From: CAJCJE01 sp036494465
GTDB lineage: Bacteria > Actinomycetota > Actinomycetes > Mycobacteriales > Pseudonocardiaceae
Length of the DNA stretch: 64,000 nt
Direction of reading: 5' to 3'
Assembly: GCA_036494465.1 (NCBI GenBank)
Contig: DASXOJ010000046.1
Span: 1-64,000 of the forward strand
The position numbers and the translations under genes were made by a program. Under the pieces are notes generated by a model. That model saw only the letters and a program-made list of their open reading frames with translations. It ran no database searches and was not told the DNA's origin. Of the stretch, positions 59,587 through 64,000 are shown piece by piece (the first letter of the stretch is position 1; each line of letters starts with the position of its first letter).

Positions 59587-60465
59587 GTGAGTTTGCTGGA
59601 CGTGACACTCACGACCGTGCCCATCGCCGATGCGGCAGCGCCGATGGCCGGGCCCGTTGTCGAGCCCGCGCCACGCGCGGTGACCTCGGCGCGCGAGGCG
59701 GCCATCCGCGAGCACAGCCGCGCGTTGACCGAGCTCTACCAGCTCGCGCGCAACGACGAACAGCGCTATCCCGGGATCACCGTGATCCGCGACCGGGACC
59801 GGCTCTTCCAGCGCTACCAGTGGATCCAGCGCACCGCGCGGCAGCGGGTGCGGCTGATGGATTCGCCGCCCTACTTCGGCAACCCGGACGCGGTGCTGGT
59901 CCGCCAGCAGCTCGCGTTGCAGACCGAGCGGATGGCGACCGGGGTCGAGTACCGCAGCGTCTACACCGACGCGAGCCTGCGCCACCCCCGCTTCACCCCG
60001 CTCAGCGCGCCGATCGTGGATCGTGGCGAACTGGCGCGCAGCCTGCCCAGCCTGCCGATGAAGCTCGCGATCAGCGACGAGTCGGCGGCCGTGCTCACCC
60101 TCGCGCCCAGCGGCGGCGCGGACGGGCCCGCGCTGGTGCTGCATCCCTCCGGCCTGCTCACCGCGTTGATCGGCACGTTCGACCTGCTCTGGCGGGTGGC
60201 CGCGCCGGTCGACGGGACCGAGCCGGTCGAGGCACCCCGGCCGCTGGTCGACGAGGACGAGCAGGACGGCGAGGAACCGCTGGAGGAACGCGACCGCAGC
60301 ATCCTGATGCTGATGTCCGCGGGCGCGACCGACGAGACCATCGCGCGCAGGCTGCACATCTCGCGCCGCACGGTGGTGCGCAGGACCTCCGCGCTGCTGC
60401 TGCGTCTTGGCGCGGGCAACCGGTTCCAGGCTGGTGTGCAGGCCGCGCGCCTCGGCTGGCTCTAG
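59587..60465 (+). CDS. LuxR-type HTH regulator (paralogue of the one at 47234-48154)
   Basis: A 292-residue protein. C-terminal HTH (ERDRSILMLMSAGATDETIARRLHISRRTVVRRTSALLLRLG, then NRFQAGVQAARLGWL). The middle has RQRVRLMDSPPYFGNPD and GVEYRSVYTDASL, a ligand-type region shared by actinobacterial TrmB-LuxR-type regulators. The N-terminal coiled HSRALTELYQLARNDEQRYPG replaces a winged helix. An acidic insert (DEDEQDGEEPLEERD) precedes the HTH. GTG 59587 has GGAGG eight bases upstream; the longer open frame is not needed. Target unknown. Confidence 0.82.
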   Translation: MSLLDVTLTTVPIADAAAPMAGPVVEPAPRAVTSAREAAIREHSRALTELYQLARNDEQRYPGITVIRDRDRLFQRYQWIQRTARQRVRLMDSPPYFGNPDAVLVRQQLALQTERMATGVEYRSVYTDASLRHPRFTPLSAPIVDRGELARSLPSLPMKLAISDESAAVLTLAPSGGADGPALVLHPSGLLTALIGTFDLLWRVAAPVDGTEPVEAPRPLVDEDEQDGEEPLEERDRSILMLMSAGATDETIARRLHISRRTVVRRTSALLLRLGAGNRFQAGVQAARLGWL

Positions 60466-61171
60466 CTCTGCTGGTTCTGGAAGGCGGCGCGCTCTGGAAA
60501 CCGGCGCGCCAGGAGGGGCGTCCAGTCCAGTGTGGTGCGCGCGTAGCCGTTGTCCGCGCCGCGCGCCCACCCGTGCCGCGCCGCGCCGGATCGCACGGGT
60601 TCGGGGGCACCGAGGCCCGCGCAGAACGCCGGGAGCCAGTCGGTGCCTGGCGCCGGTTCGTCGTCGCAGACGTTGACCGCGCCGCTCGGCCAGTCCAGCG
60701 CGGCGACTGCCGCGGTCACCGCGTCGTCGACGTGCAGGAAGCTGGTCAGGTCGGCGTCGGCGGTCAGTTCGCTCGCCAGCGCTCGCCGCGCCACCAGACC
60801 GTCCGGGGAGTACCGGGTCGTCGGACCGTAGAGCAGCCCGTAGCGCAGGATCACCCACTCGGGTAGTTCGCGGACGGCCTTTTCCAGATCGGCGACCCCT
60901 CGGACGCTGATCGCGCGCGGTTCCGGTGCGGCCAAATCGAGCGGAACGTCTTCGGTCGCGGGTGCCGACCGACCGCAGCAGCGCGTTGGCGTTCGGGTCG
61001 CCGCTGCCCAGATCGGTCAACTGGTGCATGACCAGGCCGGGTGCGGCGAGCGCGGCGCGGTCGAACACGTCGCCGACCACGGCCTCGGCGCCGTGCGCCC
61101 GGATCGCGTCGGCGCCTTCCGCTCTGCGGGTCAACCCGACGACCTGGTGCCCATCGCCGACCAACACGCAT
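60462..61171 (-). pseudogene. NAD-dependent epimerase/dehydratase gene with two internal deletions
   Basis: ATG 61171 (AAGGAC upstream) begins M-R-V. The frame then jumps to VGDGHQVVGLTRRAEGADAI and LVMHQLTDLGSGDPNANAL. After SVGTR it jumps again to ATEDVPLDLAAPEPRA, AVRELPEWVILRYGLLYGP, SFLHVDDAVTAAVAALDWPSGAVNV and ARGADNGYAR, ending 60462. The order matches extended-SDR epimerases of about 290 residues. The Rossmann GxxGxxG and the stretch with the catalytic Ser (VAQSIAWVY-type) are missing, so an active enzyme is impossible even if frames were restored. Confidence 0.75.
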
Positions 61172-61363
61172 GTCCGCTGTCCTTCTGTTGTGACAGAACC
61201 AGTTTGGGACAGATCATCGCTGTCGGTCCACTGTGTACCAGTGCTGCCGCGCAAGCGCACCGAGTGTTTGCGCAGGTGGGAGCGGGTAGGGCGAAAATTG
61301 GACCACGGATTCGGACCGGAAATGGCCCATGCCGGAGCGCTGGATCGGCCTACCGTGAACGCC

Positions 61364-61756
61364 ATGGCGCTTTCCGCGAACCGCATGTCGAACTATGTGA
61401 ACCCGTTGACCCAGCAGCCATCCCTGCCCGCTGGGTCGCACGTCATGGTGGGCACGGTCACCGTGCCGCCCGGCGATCCGGGCGCCGCGCCGCACCGGCA
61501 CTCCGGACCGGTGTTCGGGTACGTGCTCGAAGGCGAGATCCTTTTCGAACTCGAAGGCGAGCGGCCGTACCCGATCAAGGCGGGCGAAGCCTTCTGGGAA
61601 CCCGGCGGTCCGGTCGTGCACTACCAGGCGGCGAACCTGCGCCAGGACATCGCGAGCACGTTCGTGGTGTTCATGGTGTGCGCGCCCGATGTGCCGATGC
61701 TGACCTTCCTCGACGAGGACGAGATCCGCGAGCGCGACCACCTGCGGCGCCGCTAG
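61364..61756 (+). CDS. Small cupin-domain protein
   Basis: A 130-residue single-domain cupin: PPGDPGAAPHRHSGPVFGYVLEGEILFELEG (motif 1 with His-x-His and Glu) and GEAFWEPGGPVVHYQAANL (motif 2 with His). VFMVCAPDVPMLTFL completes the barrel. ATG 61364; GTG 61355 and ATG 61385 are alternatives. Shares a CTAG stop overlap with the convergent beta-lactamase-like gene. Divergent from the decayed epimerase gene. Function unknown. Confidence 0.85.
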   Translation: MALSANRMSNYVNPLTQQPSLPAGSHVMVGTVTVPPGDPGAAPHRHSGPVFGYVLEGEILFELEGERPYPIKAGEAFWEPGGPVVHYQAANLRQDIASTFVVFMVCAPDVPMLTFLDEDEIRERDHLRRR

Positions 61757-62652
61757 CTCCCGAGATGCTGGATCAGCGCGGTGGTCGCGTTGTCGAGCTC
61801 GGTCCTGGCCGCGTCGTACTGCGCTGCGCTGCCGTGGCCCGCCCTGCTGGTCAGGACAGCCACGACGACGTCGTTCCTGCCGTCCAGGATGCCGGTCGAG
61901 TTCAGCACCGTCGCGCCCTGCCACGCGCTCCAGCCCTGCTTGGCTTTGGTCGTCGCGGTGCGCGTCTTCGGGTTCAGCAGGCCGAACGCCTGGTTGAAAT
62001 CCTGATACCCGACCGGATTGGCCTGGTTGAGGGTGTTCACGATCAGGTCGCGGTCGGCAGCGGTCAGCTTGGTCAGCAGGTAGGAGTAGACGGCGAGCAC
62101 GTCGCGCGGCGAGATCAGCACACCGCCCCATTTGCCGGTCGCCACGGTCGGGGGGATCTGCGCGTCCGGCAGTTTCGCGATGTCGATCAGCTGCTGGATC
62201 GCCGCCTGGCCGTGGTACTTGCCCCACAACGTGTTCATGGCCGCGTCGTTGGAGATGGTCAGCGCCGAGTTGATCTCGGTGAGGTCGGCCGGGCTCAGCT
62301 TGATCGTGCCCTGTTCCTGTTGGTGGAACAGATCCGTGATCAGGAACAGCTTGAGCACCGACGCGCACGGGAAGGTGGTGTGCGCGGCGGTGCCGTCGGT
62401 TTCCTTGCCGGTGACCCGATCGAGTACCGCGACGCCAAGCTTTTCGTCGCTCGGCGCGGTCGCCTCGGCGGCGTGCACTGCGGCGGCGGGGTCGCCGGTG
62501 GGTGGCGGGACCGCGGCCGTTGTGGTCTTCGCGGGCACCGGGACGTCGCCCGCGCCGCTGGCCATCGAGCGCACGCCCATGACGACGATCCCCGCGAGCA
62601 CCAACGGGGTGAGCAGAAAGATCAGGTTCCGACGCAGCTTGAATCCACCCAC
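61753..62652 (-). CDS. Class-A beta-lactamase-like serine hydrolase, membrane-anchored or secreted
   Basis: A 299-residue protein. N-terminal hydrophobic anchor or signal (NLIFLLTPLVLAGIVVMGV), a Pro/Thr/Ala linker, then the serine hydrolase: CASVLKLFL (S-x-x-K motif), TISNDAAMN (S-x-N motif) and a TTKAKQGW block where KTG is expected. No E-x-E-L-N omega-loop Glu was identified, so it may be a peptidase or esterase relative instead of a drug-degrading beta-lactamase. GTG start 62652. No BlaI-type operator precedes it. Confidence 0.8.
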   Translation of the reverse strand: MGGFKLRRNLIFLLTPLVLAGIVVMGVRSMASGAGDVPVPAKTTTAAVPPPTGDPAAAVHAAEATAPSDEKLGVAVLDRVTGKETDGTAAHTTFPCASVLKLFLITDLFHQQEQGTIKLSPADLTEINSALTISNDAAMNTLWGKYHGQAAIQQLIDIAKLPDAQIPPTVATGKWGGVLISPRDVLAVYSYLLTKLTAADRDLIVNTLNQANPVGYQDFNQAFGLLNPKTRTATTKAKQGWSAWQGATVLNSTGILDGRNDVVVAVLTSRAGHGSAAQYDAARTELDNATTALIQHLGS

Positions 62653-62775
62653 GCGGCCGGATTCTACTGATTGGGCGATCTACACGATCGGCGCTATCCA
62701 CTTCGAGTTTGTAGGGTGACGAGAGGGTCGCTCTGCCAGCAGGGATGACCTGCTGGTTGAACGAAGGAGAGTGTG

Positions 62776-62829
62776 GTGCGGGGTCGTGTCGGGGGTTCAC
62801 ATTCGGCCTGTTCGATCGGGGGCTGCTGA
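62776..62829 (+). CDS. Possible 17-codon leader peptide coupled to DUF6531 gene
   Basis: AAGGAGA at 62764-62770 is the best ribosome site in the region but lies about 60 bases before the DUF6531 ATG. From GTG 62776 a 17-residue frame (MRGRVGGSHSACSIGGC) runs to a TGA whose last base is the A of the downstream ATG (TGATG). This could be a coupling leader. Alternatively the large gene is read from its own GGGGG site and the small frame is meaningless. Confidence 0.35.
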   Translation: MRGRVGGSHSACSIGGC

Positions 62830-64000
62830 TGGGCGGCTCAGCGTTCGACATCACGCCGAGCGAGTTGCATTCGTCCGGTTCGACGTTGCAGAGCTTCGGC
62901 AATCAGGTCGCGGCGGGCGGCGACAAACTCCAGACCATCGGTGATCATCTGGTCACGCACGCCGGTAAGGACAAGTCCGGCGTCGGCTCGGTGATCGCGA
63001 AGGCGCTCGGTTCGGGCACCAAGGTCGCGGGCAAGGTGTTCAGCGAAGGCGGCCGGGTCGCCGGTGCGGCGGGCGGCAGGCTGCACGGCAACGCCAGCGC
63101 GCACGAGGCGAACGAGGCGCACCAGACCGGCGTGTTCCGCGGCATTCACGGCAACGGTTCCGACGAGCACGCGCCGACCACGAAGCCCGGATCCGGTGGT
63201 CCGAGCGACAAGGGCAGTCCGGGCTCCGGCGACAAGACCCCCGACAAGCCGCCGACGCCGCACACCGACAAGGGCGGCTCCGGCTCGGATCTCAAGGGCG
63301 GCAACGGCGACCCGGCCAAGAACGCGACCCCGCCGGCCTGTCGGCCGGGCAGCGGCGACCCGATCGACATGACCACCGGTCAGATGATGATGACCCAGAT
63401 CGACGCGACCGTCGAGGGCCTGCTGCCGCTGGTGATCACCCGCACCCATCTTTCCGGTTACCGCTTCGGCCGCTGGTTCGGCGCGGCCTGGGCGTCCACT
63501 GTGGACGCGCGGATCGAGGTGGACGCGGACGGCGTGCACTTCGCCACCGACGAGGGCGCGCTGCTCGCCTATCCGCTGCCGTTGCCCGGTCGCGAGGTAC
63601 TGCCCGACTTCGGCCCGCGCTGGCCGCTGCGTGAAACGGCAGACGGCTACGAGATCAGCGTGCCTGAACAGCATCGCAGCTGGCTGTTCGGTCCGGCCGG
63701 GACGCTCGCCGCGATCGTCGACGACGGCGGCGCCCGCATCGACCTCGGCTACGACGATGACGGCACGCTGACCGAGTTGCGGCATTCCGCCGGTTACCGG
63801 GTCGCCGTCGAGACCGAGGACAACCGGATCACCGCGCTGACCCTGAGCGACGACGCGGGCGCCGAGGTGCCGTTGATCCGGTACCACTACGACGATGCCG
63901 GTCAGCTCACCGACATCGTCGACTCGACCGGTATCGCCTGGCAGTTCGGCTACGACGACGCGGGCCGGGTGAACCACTGGCAGGACCGCTCCGGCCAGTG
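62829..64000 (+). CDS. DUF6531/RHS-type polymorphic toxin protein (partial, continues past window)
   Basis: 390 complete codons and still open. Residues 1-70 are a WXG100-like helical region (ITPSELHSSGSTLQSFGNQVAAGGDKLQTIG). Residues 70-180 are a Gly/Ser/Lys/Pro-rich linker. PIDMTTGQMMMTQIDATVEGLLPLVITRTH is the DUF6531 (PAAR-like cap) signature at the head of RHS proteins. YHYDDAGQLTDIVDSTG and GYDDAGRVNHWQD are the first YD repeats. Such proteins form a shell around a C-terminal toxin and are exported, in actinobacteria probably by a type VII-like route. The toxin tip and immunity gene would lie beyond position 64000. Confidence 0.88.
   Translation, partial: MGGSAFDITPSELHSSGSTLQSFGNQVAAGGDKLQTIGDHLVTHAGKDKSGVGSVIAKALGSGTKVAGKVFSEGGRVAGAAGGRLHGNASAHEANEAHQTGVFRGIHGNGSDEHAPTTKPGSGGPSDKGSPGSGDKTPDKPPTPHTDKGGSGSDLKGGNGDPAKNATPPACRPGSGDPIDMTTGQMMMTQIDATVEGLLPLVITRTHLSGYRFGRWFGAAWASTVDARIEVDADGVHFATDEGALLAYPLPLPGREVLPDFGPRWPLRETADGYEISVPEQHRSWLFGPAGTLAAIVDDGGARIDLGYDDDGTLTELRHSAGYRVAVETEDNRITALTLSDDAGAEVPLIRYHYDDAGQLTDIVDSTGIAWQFGYDDAGRVNHWQDRSGQ

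Noticed and set aside
61753..62652. Link of the beta-lactamase-like gene to the BlaI/M56 system at 1.9-8 kb
   Set aside because: More than 50 kb away and no operator; class-A omega-loop Glu not identified.
62680..62730. Possible BlaI operator before the beta-lactamase-like gene
   Set aside because: Only a TGTAGGGTGA half-site is present; the nearest TACA lies too far away to form the N3-spaced palindrome.
1..64000. tRNA or rRNA genes, insertion sequences, prophage or integrase genes
   Set aside because: Scanned the intergenic gaps by eye for tRNA ends, transposase motifs and att-like repeats; none convincing.

Overview
This is a GC-rich, gene-dense actinobacterial chromosome segment. Frequent GTG starts, ROK/TetR/MarR/BlaI regulators, a peptidase-inhibitor-I36-like family, fulvocin-C-related and DUF6879 families, and lineage-specific secreted glycosidases suggest Pseudonocardiales (Kutzneria/Lentzea/Saccharothrix-like). 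That assignment is inference from gene content. I see no rRNA, tRNA, CRISPR array, transposase or phage gene.

Layout. (1) 1-1.7 kb: a partial tautomerase, an orphan CU044_5270-like protein and a frameshifted secreted I36-type protein. (2) 1.9-8.1 kb: an envelope glycolipid/polysaccharide block (GT4-GtrA fusion, NodB deacetylase, MGDG-synthase-like transferase fused to a degenerate deacetylase domain). A BlaI-type repressor sits on each side, one with an M56 protease partner. Matching TACA-N3-TGTA palindromes sit centrally in both divergent promoter regions. (3) 8.2-13.3 kb: RtcB RNA ligase, a cytochrome-b/molybdopterin oxidoreductase fusion, and a DrrAB-like ABC exporter. (4) 13.4-32.5 kb: two ROK-controlled carbohydrate-use loci. 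The first has secreted GH27, sugar ABC permeases, intracellular GH95 and CE7 esterase, and a binding lipoprotein, but no ATPase. The second has a secreted GH3 and GH89. A cupin/MarR pair lies between them. (5) 32.6-39.0 kb: a TetR-linked heterodimeric ABC exporter, then GNAT, VOC and TetR genes.

(6) 39.1-42.4 kb: a three-gene overlapping operon (small protein, DUF6879 protein, NB-ARC-TPR STAND NTPase) that looks like an uncharacterised signalling or conflict module. (7) 42.4-47.2 kb: CPT-like kinase, a second UMP kinase, an SRPBCC/ArsR pair, and an NrtR-type NUDIX gene divergent from an SPFH(band 7)-NAD kinase operon with two strong palindromes between them. (8) 47.2-55.8 kb: regulators, secreted beta-propeller and GH27 proteins, and a scarred zone. 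That zone holds a multiply frameshifted fulvocin-C-related gene, a remnant of a proline-rich protein gene, an exact 32-bp copy of part of the nearby AraC-type gene, and two copies of one long hairpin. (9) 55.7-64 kb: proline-rich protein, aspartate-type aminotransferase, APC permease, LuxR-type regulator, a decayed epimerase gene, cupin, class-A beta-lactamase-like protein, and the start of a DUF6531/RHS polymorphic-toxin-type protein running off the window.

Common theme: several clusters are divergent regulator/target pairs with clear palindromes between them, so many regulatory assignments can be made from sequence. Many convergent neighbours overlap at their stop codons, five of them by exactly four bases.
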